DNA of 52,749 bases, taken from positions 1 to 52,749 of the forward strand of contig CAKUUD010000005.1 of the NCBI GenBank assembly GCA_934692675.1, given 5' to 3'. The notes under the pieces are model-generated. The model searched no databases. It was not told the DNA's origin and worked only from the letters and a program-made list of their open reading frames with translations. This DNA comes from an uncultured Eubacteriales bacterium (lineage in GTDB: Bacteria > Bacillota > Clostridia > Oscillospirales > Acutalibacteraceae). Shown here in pieces: positions 8,313 through 15,342 of the stretch (the stretch's first letter is position 1; the number at the start of each line of letters is the position of its first letter). Position numbers and translations under genes: made by a program.

Positions 8313-9458
8313 ATGCATAAATATTCAAACAAAAAATATAAAAATAAACATGGATTCTTTTTTAAGATAGGCTGGTTCATATGCCTTTGCTTGGTGTCTG
8401 CGCTTTTATCGAGGTATATCCTTGTGGGTATAAACGATATGCTTGCTATAGGGAAATCTTCCGAAACCGTGCTGGTGGAAATCCCTGAGGGAGCGTCCTT
8501 GTCGACGATCGCGAACATACTTAACGAAAAGGGTCTAATCTCTGAAAAAGGATTTTTTAAGCTTTATGTAAAAATTATGAAATCGAAAAATAAATTTTCA
8601 TCAGGCTCCTTCGAAATGCAAAAAAATATGGACTATCAATCTATACTAAACCACTTGCAAAGCAACAAAAATGTTAAAAATGTTGCGGAAGTAACTTTCA
8701 CCGAAGGCATGAATATTTTGGAATATAGTGAGCTTTTGGAGAAGAATAATATTTGTTCGAAAGACGAATTTTTAAAGGCTTGCAATTCAGACGCCATAAG
8801 GGAAAAATATGATTTCCTGAAAGATATCAAGAATTCATCCAGTCGACTGTATTTGCTTGAAGGGTACCTCTTCCCCGATACGTATAAATTTTATCAGGGA
8901 GAAAAAATTTCGCAGATAATAGATAAATTAATTGCAAATTACAAGAAGAAAGTTCTTTCGCCAACACAAATAGAAGGTTACACGGAAAAAACAAGCATCA
9001 AAGACCTTGCCGAGAAAAAAGAATGGTCGGTTGACTATTTACTCACAATAGCTTCGCTGATTCAAGCAGAGGCGGCTAACAAAGAGGATATGTATAAAGT
9101 TTCATCGGTAATAAGCAACCGCTTAGCGACGATTGAAAATAACGGCAAAAGCAAATTTGGGGAGTATAATCTTAATAAACTCCAGCTCGATGCCACTAAT
9201 TATTACCCCTACCGCACAAAGGAAGCTATGAAAGAAAAGGGCGGAAAATCCCGTGGGAAAAATGCTGCAAATTATGATACTTACAAGATTATAGGTTTAC
9301 CACCGGGACCGATCTGCAACCCAGGAACTGACGCTATTATGGCGGCTTTGAACCCTGCTCAAACTGATTATTTCTATTATGTACATTCGCAGTCCGGAGA
9401 GGCTTACTACTCCAAAACCAATTCTGAGCACCTGGAAAATGTAAGGAATACGGATTGA
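8313..9458 (+). CDS. mltG: Endolytic murein transglycosylase MltG
   Basis: MltG cleaves nascent peptidoglycan strands at the membrane and limits glycan length. A cytoplasmic basic N-terminus precedes one membrane helix (about residues 17-38). A LysM-like subdomain (VEIPEGASLSTIANILNEKG) is followed by the YceG fold with GYLFPDTY. The active-site region SLIQAEAAN supplies the catalytic Glu, and LPPGPICNPG closes the family pattern. Length (381 aa) is normal. It ends the thyX operon and is followed by a strong hairpin and a penicillin-binding protein gene. Confidence 0.93.
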   Translation: MHKYSNKKYKNKHGFFFKIGWFICLCLVSALLSRYILVGINDMLAIGKSSETVLVEIPEGASLSTIANILNEKGLISEKGFFKLYVKIMKSKNKFSSGSFEMQKNMDYQSILNHLQSNKNVKNVAEVTFTEGMNILEYSELLEKNNICSKDEFLKACNSDAIREKYDFLKDIKNSSSRLYLLEGYLFPDTYKFYQGEKISQIIDKLIANYKKKVLSPTQIEGYTEKTSIKDLAEKKEWSVDYLLTIASLIQAEAANKEDMYKVSSVISNRLATIENNGKSKFGEYNLNKLQLDATNYYPYRTKEAMKEKGGKSRGKNAANYDTYKIIGLPPGPICNPGTDAIMAALNPAQTDYFYYVHSQSGEAYYSKTNSEHLENVRNTD

Positions 9459-9485
9459 TATTAATATGTATGTTTAACTAAAAAT

Positions 9486-9536
9486 AAGCCGATACTTATC
9501 TTATAACAAAATTTATGAGATAAGGTTGGCTTTTTT
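9486..9536 (+). terminator. Strong hairpin with T-run abutting the PBP start codon
   Basis: AAGCC (9486-9490) pairs with GGCTT (9528-9532). The stem extends inward through CTTATC/GATAAG and further A-U pairs to about 20 bp around a small loop. The T-run (9531-9536) ends exactly where the PBP ATG begins, and the only candidate Shine-Dalgarno sequence (AAGG) lies inside the 3' arm. Termination and masking of translation would be coupled. Confidence 0.7.
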
Positions 9537-11165
9537 ATGTATAAAAGATTTTTAATTTTGTATGGCTCTTTGATGGGTCTGTTTTGCCTTTCATTCTTTT
9601 GGATTGATAAAATTTCTCATGAAGAAAAACTTTATGAAGCGGCGGCAAATCAGCAATCGTATAAAGTTAAAATTTCGGATATTCGAGGGAGCATTTATGA
9701 CTGCCACGGGAATTTACTGGTAAATAACACAAAAAAATTAATCGCTTCGGCAATTCCGGGTTTGGAGTCTTTAACGGCGCTATTACCTGTGGTGCCGGAA
9801 AATAAAAAAGCGGAACTTTATAAAAAATCATCGGGAAAATCGCCTTTCAACATTGAAGTGGAACGCAAAGTAAATTCTCCGTACGTGAAAATTTTCGAAA
9901 TACCCATAAGATATTACGGCACGCCGCTTGCGCCGCATATTATCGGCTATTTATCGGGTGATAAAAAGGGCGTTTGCGGCATTGAAAAGGCTTTTGATAA
10001 ATATTTATACGGTGAAAATCACGAGATATACGTGAAGTACAGCGTAGATGCATCGGGGAAAATTCTTCCCGGAAAAAGCAATATCATAGAAGATAAATCC
10101 TATTTGATGTCCAAAGGCGTGGCGCTGAACATAGACAGCAAAATCCAGGCAATTGCGAGCGAGTGCGCAAACAAGTACATCAAGCGCGGCGCTGTTATAA
10201 TTTGCGAGGTCCCGAACTGCGAAATTCGGGCGTGTTTGAGTTTTCCATCTTTCATTCCTACGAACGTCGGCATGAGTTTGAACGACAAAGATTCCCCGCT
10301 TTTAAACAGGGCTTTTGCGTCGTTTAATTTAGGTTCTGTTTTTAAATTAATAACATCTGCTGCAGCTCTAGAATGCGGTATAAGCCCGGATTTCACGTAC
10401 GATTGCCAAGGGTTCAATCAAATCGAAGATGCAAAATTTAAATGTTTTAATTCGAAAAAACACGAAGAGGTAAACATGGAGCAAGCTCTCGCCCACTCCT
10501 GCAACGGATATTTTATAGAATTAATCAAAAAAATGCCTTATGATTCTGTTTTAAAAATGGCAAAAAAATTTCGCTTGGGGAGCCCTAACACTCTCGCGCC
10601 GGAAATGTCATCATCCGCCGGAAAACTCCCATCGGAAGAAAGCCTCCAAGATATAAAAACTTTGGCGAATTTTTCGTTCGGACAAGGCAAGTTGCTCGCT
10701 TCGCCCGTACAAATTTCGGGAGTGATAAACACAATAGCATCCGAGGGCGTTTATTCAAACCCTAAGCTGATAAAATCCTTGGTGAATGAGGCAAAAAAAG
10801 AAAATTTAAAAATTTTAAATCTAATTCCGAAAGAAAAAGAAAGAATAATTTCAAAAAAGAACGCCGATATAATAAAAAGCCACATGAAGGCCTCCATGGA
10901 CTACGGAACGAGTTCAAAAGGGCTCCCGGAAAACATTTCTGCCGGAGCGAAAACATCCACGGCGCAAACGGGAATAATTGAAGACGGCAAAAGAGTGGAA
11001 CAATCGTGGTTTGCTGGATTTTTCCCTTATGAAAATCCTAAATACACCGTGGTAATTTTATCGGAAGATGGCGGTGGTGGCGGCGAAAGCTGCGGACCGG
11101 TGTTTAAAGAAATTGCTGAGAGGATGGCGAACGAACTTCCGGAGATTTTTTCAATTCCTCAGTAA
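9537..11165 (+). CDS. Class B penicillin-binding protein (transpeptidase)
   Basis: This is a single-pass membrane transpeptidase for peptidoglycan cross-linking. One helix (residues about 5-23) is followed by the dimerisation-domain opening RGSIYDCHGNLL. The catalytic domain has SxxK as S267-VF-K270, SxN as SCN at 321-323 and a KTS motif (GAKTSTAQTG) near 470 in place of the commoner KTG. At 542 aa it resembles short clostridial PBPs of the SpoVD/PBP2 type; which septal, elongation or sporulation role it has cannot be told. The start is fixed by the membrane helix, although its ribosome site lies inside a terminator hairpin. Confidence 0.88.
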   Translation: MYKRFLILYGSLMGLFCLSFFWIDKISHEEKLYEAAANQQSYKVKISDIRGSIYDCHGNLLVNNTKKLIASAIPGLESLTALLPVVPENKKAELYKKSSGKSPFNIEVERKVNSPYVKIFEIPIRYYGTPLAPHIIGYLSGDKKGVCGIEKAFDKYLYGENHEIYVKYSVDASGKILPGKSNIIEDKSYLMSKGVALNIDSKIQAIASECANKYIKRGAVIICEVPNCEIRACLSFPSFIPTNVGMSLNDKDSPLLNRAFASFNLGSVFKLITSAAALECGISPDFTYDCQGFNQIEDAKFKCFNSKKHEEVNMEQALAHSCNGYFIELIKKMPYDSVLKMAKKFRLGSPNTLAPEMSSSAGKLPSEESLQDIKTLANFSFGQGKLLASPVQISGVINTIASEGVYSNPKLIKSLVNEAKKENLKILNLIPKEKERIISKKNADIIKSHMKASMDYGTSSKGLPENISAGAKTSTAQTGIIEDGKRVEQSWFAGFFPYENPKYTVVILSEDGGGGGESCGPVFKEIAERMANELPEIFSIPQ

Positions 11166-11412
11166 TATTTTTTAATTTTTGGTATATTTTTGGAATCATT
11201 TCTCGGCTGCGGTTGTAAATATATTCAACATCGTAATTTGAAACTGTGAAATTACATTCATACCAATTTTTAATTTCATCGTAAAAAATCGGCTTGAACG
11301 ATTTGACAAAAAACAAAAATAACAGTAAAATTACACATGCAGAAATTCTTATGTAGGTAATGCTGAGATTTTTTTTGGGCGTGCTCGAAATTTCATCTTT
11401 ATTTACATCCAT
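11104..11412 (-). CDS. Small single-pass membrane protein, unknown
   Basis: This 102-residue protein has one hydrophobic helix at about residues 22-40, a polar N-terminus in the cytoplasm and a 60-residue external tail rich in Asn, Tyr and Lys. GGGAG lies 9 bases before the ATG. Its last 62 bases overlap the end of the PBP gene tail to tail, with no room for a terminator between them. The phrase after the helix (KSFKPIFYDEIKNWYE) recalls the juxtamembrane part of clostridial M23-peptidase proteins, but no peptidase domain follows; that resemblance is tentative. Confidence 0.6.
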   Translation of the reverse strand: MDVNKDEISSTPKKNLSITYIRISACVILLLFLFFVKSFKPIFYDEIKNWYECNFTVSNYDVEYIYNRSREMIPKIYQKLKNITEELKKSPEVRSPSSQQFL

Positions 11413-11527
11413 GATTGTGTTTCTCCCTTTTATTCGAGGATTTTTGCTTGTACCTATTTACTATTATGAAAAAATATGTTAAAATATGATTAATAGCTCG
11501 ATATTTTTTGGTAAAGGAAGGAATCAA

Positions 11528-11626
11528 ATGAAAAATAAAAGAAAATTATTCGTAAGAATAGTAGCAATTCTGTGTTCTGTTTTAACATTGGCAGGCGTAA
11601 TAAGTTCTCTGATTTTTTATTTATAA
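11528..11626 (+). CDS. 32-residue cationic single-helix peptide
   Basis: AAAGGAAGGA gives a strong ribosome site 6 bases before the ATG. The product has a basic start (MKNKRKLFVRI) and then one hydrophobic segment ending in FYL. Its stop codon lies 11 bases before the tmcAL ATG, which itself has no ribosome site, so it may drive translation of tmcAL by coupling. Short membrane peptides of this kind are common in clostridial genomes and usually unannotated. No function can be assigned. Confidence 0.6.
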   Translation: MKNKRKLFVRIVAILCSVLTLAGVISSLIFYL

Positions 11627-11637
11627 AATTAAAATTT

Positions 11638-12804
11638 ATGAAAATTTGTGCGATAATATCGGAATTTAATCCATTTCATAGCGGTCACAAATATCTGGTG
11701 GATAAAGCGACCGAGCTGGGATATACCCATAAAATAGCCATAATGAGCGGAAATTTTGTCCAAAGGGGCGAACCGGCTATAGTTTCAAAAGGCGCAAGAG
11801 CTCGGGCTGCCATGAAAAATGGAATAAATCTAGTGATTGAAATACCCTCTGTGTGGGCGATATCGACCTCGGAAAGGTACGCTCGTGCAGGGGTTACGAT
11901 TGCGGATTCCTTGAGATGTGTGGAGTCCCTTATTTTTGGGAGCGAATCAGGAAATTTAAAAGCTTTGCAAGCAATTGCGGGCGTTTTGGATACTCCTGAT
12001 TTTTCGAATTTTTTAAAAAAGTTTTCTGAAACAGGAATAACTTTCGCAAAAGCTCGAGAAAAAGCAGTTCAAGAAATACTTAAAAATTTGGACGCTTCAG
12101 CATATATGCACAGTGCAAACGACAATCTTGCAATAGAATACATCAGGAATTTAAATAAAATAAACTCAAAAATCGCACCCATAAGCGTAAAAAGAACCGC
12201 AGGTGAAAACATAATTTCGGCCTCTAAAATAAGAGATTTAATCTACTCAGGAAGTGATTTTCAAAATTACTTGCCGAAAAATTCCGAAGAAATATTATAC
12301 AATGAAATAAAAAATAATTTAGCGCCCGCAAATGCGAAAAATGCCGAAAAAATTATACTTTATCGATTAAAATGCTTATCAAAAGATGAATTTAAAAGCC
12401 TGCCGGATGTATCCGAAGGGCTAGAAAATAGATTCATAAAAGTTATAAATAATTCGGAAAATATCGAAAAAATTCTACTAGAAATAAAAACAAAAAGGTA
12501 TACAATGTCGCGAATAAAGCGTATAATTATGGCAGCGGTGTTAGACATCAAAAATGAAATTCAAAAGGAAGATGTGCCGTACATCAGAGTTTTGGGAGCG
12601 GACGAAAAAGGAATAGAAATTTTAAAAAAATCCAAAAATTTCTCTTTGCCTACTATCACAAAATATTCCGATACTAGAAATTTATCAACATTTGGAGCGA
12701 GAATTTTCGAAAAAGAATGTTTTTGCACGAGTATATACGGATTATTTTTAGAAAACATAAAAAATTTTCCGCCCGAGCAACAATTTAAATTAATAAGAGG
12801 TTGA
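11638..12804 (+). CDS. tmcAL: tRNA(Met) cytidine acetate ligase TmcAL
   Basis: TmcAL activates acetate with ATP and acetylates cytidine 34 of elongator tRNA-Met. The nucleotidyltransferase HxGH-type site is clear: EFNPFHSGHKYL at residues 9-20, followed by IMSGNFVQRGEPAI. The late KRTAGENIISASKIR is also typical. I chose the ATG at 11638 (388 aa) because the family begins with MKxCAIIxEFNPF; an upstream extension would add residues not seen in the family. No Shine-Dalgarno sequence precedes it, so translational coupling to the 32-codon ORF is likely. Confidence 0.92.
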   Translation: MKICAIISEFNPFHSGHKYLVDKATELGYTHKIAIMSGNFVQRGEPAIVSKGARARAAMKNGINLVIEIPSVWAISTSERYARAGVTIADSLRCVESLIFGSESGNLKALQAIAGVLDTPDFSNFLKKFSETGITFAKAREKAVQEILKNLDASAYMHSANDNLAIEYIRNLNKINSKIAPISVKRTAGENIISASKIRDLIYSGSDFQNYLPKNSEEILYNEIKNNLAPANAKNAEKIILYRLKCLSKDEFKSLPDVSEGLENRFIKVINNSENIEKILLEIKTKRYTMSRIKRIIMAAVLDIKNEIQKEDVPYIRVLGADEKGIEILKKSKNFSLPTITKYSDTRNLSTFGARIFEKECFCTSIYGLFLENIKNFPPEQQFKLIRG

Positions 12805-12811
12805 CCATTCC

Positions 12812-14098
12812 ATGACCTATGAAGAAGCTGTAAAAAGAATAAACGCACGTTTAAAATTCGGTTCAAATCAAAAGCTGGATCGGATTGAGAAATTGCTTTC
12901 TTTGGCTAAAAACCCCGAAAAAGGCCTTAAATACATTCACGTTGCGGGCACAAACGGCAAAGGTTCCGTGTGCTTTGCGCTTGAAAATATTTTAAGAAAA
13001 GCAAATTACAAAACCGGGCTTTATATTTCTCCTTCTATAGATTCGATAAACGAGAGAATCCGAGTAAATGGAGAATGCATAAGCAATGAAAAATTTGCTG
13101 AGATTTACAGTTTTTTTGAGCCTTTGACTCATGATGAATTTTTTAAAGACAACCCAGTTACGGAATTTGAAATAATGACAGCCATGGCGTTCAAATTTTT
13201 TAAGGATTCGGGTTGCGATATTGTTGTGCTTGAAACAGGGATGGGCGGCAGATTAGACGCTACCAATGTAATTGATTCGCCTTTATGCTCAGTTATAACT
13301 TCGATAGACCTTGACCACACGAAAGTTCTTGGGAATTCAATTCAAAAAATAGCGATCGAAAAATGCGGAATAATTAAAAGGGATTCCGAAGTAATAGTTG
13401 GACCTAAACAAAATTTAATCGTTTATAGTACAGTGCATGTATTTTCAAAAATACTAAATAATAATATGTATATCGCCGATATTTCCTATCTTGAAAATCT
13501 TAAATATTCCCTAGAAGACGGGTTTTCTTTTGAATATAAAGGTGTAAGTCTGAAGGCACCTATCCACGGAGAATATCAAATTGATAATTTGGCAACCATC
13601 TGCAAAACAATCGATGTTTTGCGGAAAAAAATTGATATTCCCATAAAAAGTATACAAGAAGGCTTGGCAACAATTTATATTCCTTGCAGAATGGAAATCA
13701 TGCGCAAAAATCCGTTAATAATTTTGGATAGTGCACACAATCCTGCCGGTGCGGATAAGCTTTCACAGTTTATAAGAAAAAATCTAAGAGATAAGCACAT
13801 CGTTGGCATAATAGGGGCTTTTAAAGATAAAGATGTAAAGTCAATGATTTTTGAAACCACAGATTTATTTAAAAAAATAATAACAGTAGAGCCGAAATCT
13901 AAACGAGCAATGCCTTTAGAAAAGTTAACTAAGATAGCTTCGGAATATAACGGTAATGTTTTGGCATGTCAAAGTGTTGACCAAGCGATCCACGAAGCTC
14001 TAAAAGACACAAAGAAAAATGATTGTATTGTAATGTTCGGTTCGTTTTCAATAATGAGCGCCGCAAAATTTTCTTTAAAATCTATTTTTAATTCTTGA
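12812..14098 (+). CDS. folC: Folylpolyglutamate / dihydrofolate synthase FolC
   Basis: This Mur-ligase-fold enzyme adds glutamate to folates (and, if bifunctional, to dihydropteroate). The P-loop GTNGKGSV lies near residue 46, the Omega-loop-like phrase ETGMGGRLDATN near 141, and DSAHNPAGA marks the C-terminal glutamate-ligase domain. Length 428 aa is standard. It starts 7 bases after tmcAL on the same strand. It complements the folate enzymes of the thyX operon. Confidence 0.94.
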   Translation: MTYEEAVKRINARLKFGSNQKLDRIEKLLSLAKNPEKGLKYIHVAGTNGKGSVCFALENILRKANYKTGLYISPSIDSINERIRVNGECISNEKFAEIYSFFEPLTHDEFFKDNPVTEFEIMTAMAFKFFKDSGCDIVVLETGMGGRLDATNVIDSPLCSVITSIDLDHTKVLGNSIQKIAIEKCGIIKRDSEVIVGPKQNLIVYSTVHVFSKILNNNMYIADISYLENLKYSLEDGFSFEYKGVSLKAPIHGEYQIDNLATICKTIDVLRKKIDIPIKSIQEGLATIYIPCRMEIMRKNPLIILDSAHNPAGADKLSQFIRKNLRDKHIVGIIGAFKDKDVKSMIFETTDLFKKIITVEPKSKRAMPLEKLTKIASEYNGNVLACQSVDQAIHEALKDTKKNDCIVMFGSFSIMSAAKFSLKSIFNS

Positions 14099-14123
14099 CT
14101 TAGTTTAAAATATAATATAGAAT
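14095..14123 (+). promoter_or_regulatory. Promoter of tRNA-Ala
   Basis: TTGACT (14095-14100) and TAGAAT (14118-14123) are 17 bases apart. The -35 element overlaps the folC stop codon. Confidence 0.65.
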
Positions 14124-14154
14124 AATAAGTGCAAAGTGATTGGGTTTTGTTTTT

Positions 14155-14230
<76 letters not shown>

Positions 14231-14238
14231 ATTATAAG

Positions 14239-14280
14239 ACCGCATGGATACTGATTTTAAAAGTATTCGTGCGGTTTTTG
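14239..14280 (+). terminator. tRNA terminator
   Basis: ACCGCA pairs with TGCGGT, and inside it GATAC pairs with GTATT, followed by TTTTTG. It closes the tRNA-Ala transcript. Confidence 0.8.
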
Positions 14281-14296
14281 TTTTGTTATTTTTTTG

Positions 14297-14325
14297 TTGT
14301 ATTTTAAATCTTCTTAATATATAAT
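14297..14325 (+). promoter_or_regulatory. Toxin promoter, unit 1
   Basis: TTGTAT (14297-14302) and TATAAT (14320-14325) with 17-base spacing. Transcription would begin near the GTAGTAGGAG at 14334. Confidence 0.75.
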
Positions 14326-14392
14326 TAAATTCTGTAGTAGGAGTTTAGCCTATAGAGAGCGGTTACTCTGCCTCCGATTGGAGGTAGATACT

Positions 14393-14488
14393 ATGTTGGA
14401 TTTTATCATTTTTACAAGTATTTTTGTAATGTATTTTGTAGTGCTTTTTAGTGCTATAAATTTTATAGATAAAAACACAAAAAAATAA
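14393..14488 (+). CDS. Fst-like type I toxin peptide, unit 1
   Basis: The 31-residue product begins MLDFIIF, has a single hydrophobic helix to about residue 22 and ends in a charged tail (IDKNTKK), the layout of Fst/Ldr-type membrane-damaging toxins. The ribosome site GGAGG (14380-14384) lies in the 3' arm of a 9-bp hairpin (TCTGCCTCC, loop GATT, GGAGGTAGA), so translation should be off until the structure opens. A 5' hairpin (TAGG/CCTA) caps the RNA. The reading frame is nearly identical in unit 2, with only conservative changes. Toxicity is inferred from architecture, not shown. Confidence 0.75.
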   Translation: MLDFIIFTSIFVMYFVVLFSAINFIDKNTKK

Positions 14489-14519
14489 AAACCGTTTCTC
14501 GCTCAAAAGGACGGTTTTT
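14488..14519. terminator. Shared bidirectional terminator, unit 1
   Basis: AAAACCGT (14488-14495) pairs with ACGGTTTT (14511-14518), with A and T runs outside, so it can end both the toxin mRNA and the convergent antisense RNA. Their 3' stem-loops are therefore complementary. Confidence 0.8.
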
Positions 14520-14576
14520 ATTTAAAAACTTTTCTTCTGGAGGCTGACCGCTTTTTAAACGGTTCCGCTCCTACTA
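14489..14576 (-). ncRNA. Antisense antitoxin RNA, unit 1
   Basis: A transcript of about 88 nt is predicted from the minus-strand promoter to the shared terminator. Its 5' part starts GTAGTAGGAG, contains AACCG and ends with GCCTCC. These could pair with CGGTT in the toxin leader and with the toxin ribosome site GGAGG. This matches the two-point pairing of RNA II of the Enterococcus par locus. Ends are predicted from promoter and hairpin only. Confidence 0.7.
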
Positions 14577-14581
14577 CTTTT

Positions 14582-14610
14582 ATTATATGCCAATAATTTT
14601 TAAAAGTCAA
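14582..14610 (-). promoter_or_regulatory. Antitoxin promoter, unit 1
   Basis: On the minus strand TTGACT (14605-14610) and TATAAT (14582-14587) are 17 bases apart, stronger than the toxin promoter as expected for an antitoxin. The -35 lies in an interrupted palindrome, AAAGTC/GACTTT. Confidence 0.8.
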
Positions 14611-14628
14611 CTCGACTTTATTTTTTTG

Positions 14629-14657
14629 TTGTATTTTAATTTCTTTTAATATATAAT
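14629..14657 (+). promoter_or_regulatory. Toxin promoter, unit 2
   Basis: TTGTAT (14629-14634) and TATAAT (14652-14657), 17-base spacing, back to back with the antitoxin promoter of unit 1. Confidence 0.75.
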
Positions 14658-14724
14658 TAAGTTCTGTAGTAGGAGTTTAGCCTATAGAGAGCGGTTACTC
14701 TGCCTCCGATTGGAGGTAGATATT

Positions 14725-14820
14725 ATGCTGGATTTTATCATTTTTACAAGCATTCTTGCAATGTATTTTGTAGTGCTTTTCAGTGCTATAAATTTTATAG
14801 ATAAAAACACAAAAAAATAA
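14725..14820 (+). CDS. Fst-like type I toxin peptide, unit 2
   Basis: The 31-residue peptide differs from unit 1 by two substitutions (Phe-Val to Leu-Ala at residues 11-12), with several silent changes. Such a pattern suggests selection on the protein. The 9-bp hairpin masking GGAGG is identical to unit 1. Start ATG and stop TAA are conserved in position. Function is inferred as for unit 1. Confidence 0.75.
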   Translation: MLDFIIFTSILAMYFVVLFSAINFIDKNTKK

Positions 14821-14852
14821 AAACCGCCCATCTACCAAAAGCGCGGTTTTTA
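14820..14852. terminator. Shared bidirectional terminator, unit 2
   Basis: AAAACCGC (14820-14827, starting in the stop codon) pairs with GCGGTTTT (14843-14850). The fourth stem pair from the loop end differs from unit 1 but is compensated, so pairing is preserved. Confidence 0.75.
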
Positions 14853-14908
14853 AAATAAATCATACTTTTGGAGGCTGACCGCTTTTTAAACGGTTCCACT
14901 CCTACTAC
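14821..14908 (-). ncRNA. Antisense antitoxin RNA, unit 2
   Basis: A predicted RNA of about 88 nt with the same elements as unit 1 (AACCG, GCCTCC, terminator loop). One change in the 5' region (GGAGTGG for GGAGCGG) is the main difference outside the terminator. Confidence 0.7.
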
Positions 14909-14913
14909 TTTTT

Positions 14914-14942
14914 ATTATATGCTACAATTTTTCAAAAGTCAA
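14914..14942 (-). promoter_or_regulatory. Antitoxin promoter, unit 2
   Basis: Minus-strand TTGACT (14937-14942) and TATAAT (14914-14919), 17-base spacing. Here the -35 sits in a longer palindrome, AAAGTCAACTTGACTTT. Confidence 0.8.
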
Positions 14943-14960
14943 CTTGACTTTATTTTTTTG

Positions 14961-14989
14961 TTGAAATTTAATTTCCTTTAATATATAAT
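14961..14989 (+). promoter_or_regulatory. Toxin promoter, unit 3
   Basis: TTGAAA (14961-14966) and TATAAT (14984-14989), 17-base spacing. Confidence 0.75.
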
Positions 14990-15063
14990 TAAATCTCGTA
15001 GTAGGAGTTTAGCCTACGAAAGATGGTCAAATCCCGCCCCAAAAAGTGGGGAGGAATAATTTT

Positions 15064-15138
15064 ATGTTGGACTCAGTTATAGTATTATTGATATTAATTA
15101 TGACATATAAAATTATAAGTTACGATAACAGAAAATAG
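15064..15138 (+). CDS. Diverged Fst-like toxin peptide, unit 3
   Basis: The 24-residue peptide keeps the MLD start and a hydrophobic run (SVIVLLILIM), then a polar tail ending SYDNRK. It is shorter and unlike units 1 and 2 after residue 3. The leader has also changed: the ribosome site GGGGAGG is masked by CCCC/GGGG, and the 5' cap hairpin is CGTAG/CTACG. The matching antitoxin has changed in step (CAGCCCC), which argues for a functional and separately specific module. Confidence 0.7.
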   Translation: MLDSVIVLLILIMTYKIISYDNRK

Positions 15139-15175
15139 CCGTCTTTCTCCTGCTAAAAAGTAAAGACGGTTTTTT
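15139..15175. terminator. Shared bidirectional terminator, unit 3
   Basis: CCGTCTTT (15139-15146) pairs with AAAGACGG (15162-15169), followed by six T. Confidence 0.75.
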
Positions 15176-15235
15176 AATACAACCTATTTAAATGCACAGG
15201 GGCTGACCGCTTTTTAAACGGTTCCGCTCCTACTA
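15139..15235 (-). ncRNA. Antisense antitoxin RNA, unit 3
   Basis: A predicted RNA of about 97 nt. Its 5' 30 nt are the same as unit 1, but the ribosome-site-pairing segment reads CAGCCCC instead of CAGCCTCC, complementary to the GGGG of the unit 3 toxin leader. Confidence 0.68.
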
Positions 15236-15240
15236 CTTTT

Positions 15241-15269
15241 ATTATATGCCAATAATTTTTAAAAGTCAA
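15241..15269 (-). promoter_or_regulatory. Antitoxin promoter, unit 3
   Basis: Minus-strand TTGACT (15264-15269) and TATAAT (15241-15246), 17-base spacing. Confidence 0.8.
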
Positions 15270-15295
15270 CTTGACTTTATTTTTTTGTTGAAATT

Positions 15296-15340
15296 TTAAT
15301 AAAACAACTCTATTTGACTAGACATCAAATAGAGTTTGAT
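15296..15340 (-). terminator. Terminator downstream of the MORN gene
   Basis: A perfect 10-bp stem CTCTATTTGA/TCAAATAGAG (15308-15317 with 15325-15334). A T-rich tract on the minus side ends the transcript of the gene finishing at 15343. Confidence 0.8.
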
Positions 15341-15342
15341 TT

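Larger units (their letters stand above)
14281..15300. repeat. Array of three tandem ~335-bp toxin-antitoxin units
   Basis: Three copies of one unit follow each other; their start codons are 332 and 339 bases apart. Units 1 and 2 are nearly identical, while unit 3 has diverged in the coding part and leader but keeps both promoters and the antitoxin 5' region. Each unit has the same order: plus-strand promoter, GTAGTAGGAG start, hairpin-masked ribosome site, tiny hydrophobic ORF, terminator, antisense RNA, minus-strand promoter. A leftover of a further unit's first promoter (TTTTTTTGTTGAAATTTTAA, 15281-15300) ends the array, as expected after unequal recombination. Confidence 0.85.

Noticed and set aside
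14281..15300. Riboswitch, T-box or insertion-sequence origin of the three repeats
   Set aside because: No T-box or riboswitch core, no transposase, and each unit carries two opposed promoters with a coding ORF, which fits a toxin-antitoxin module better.
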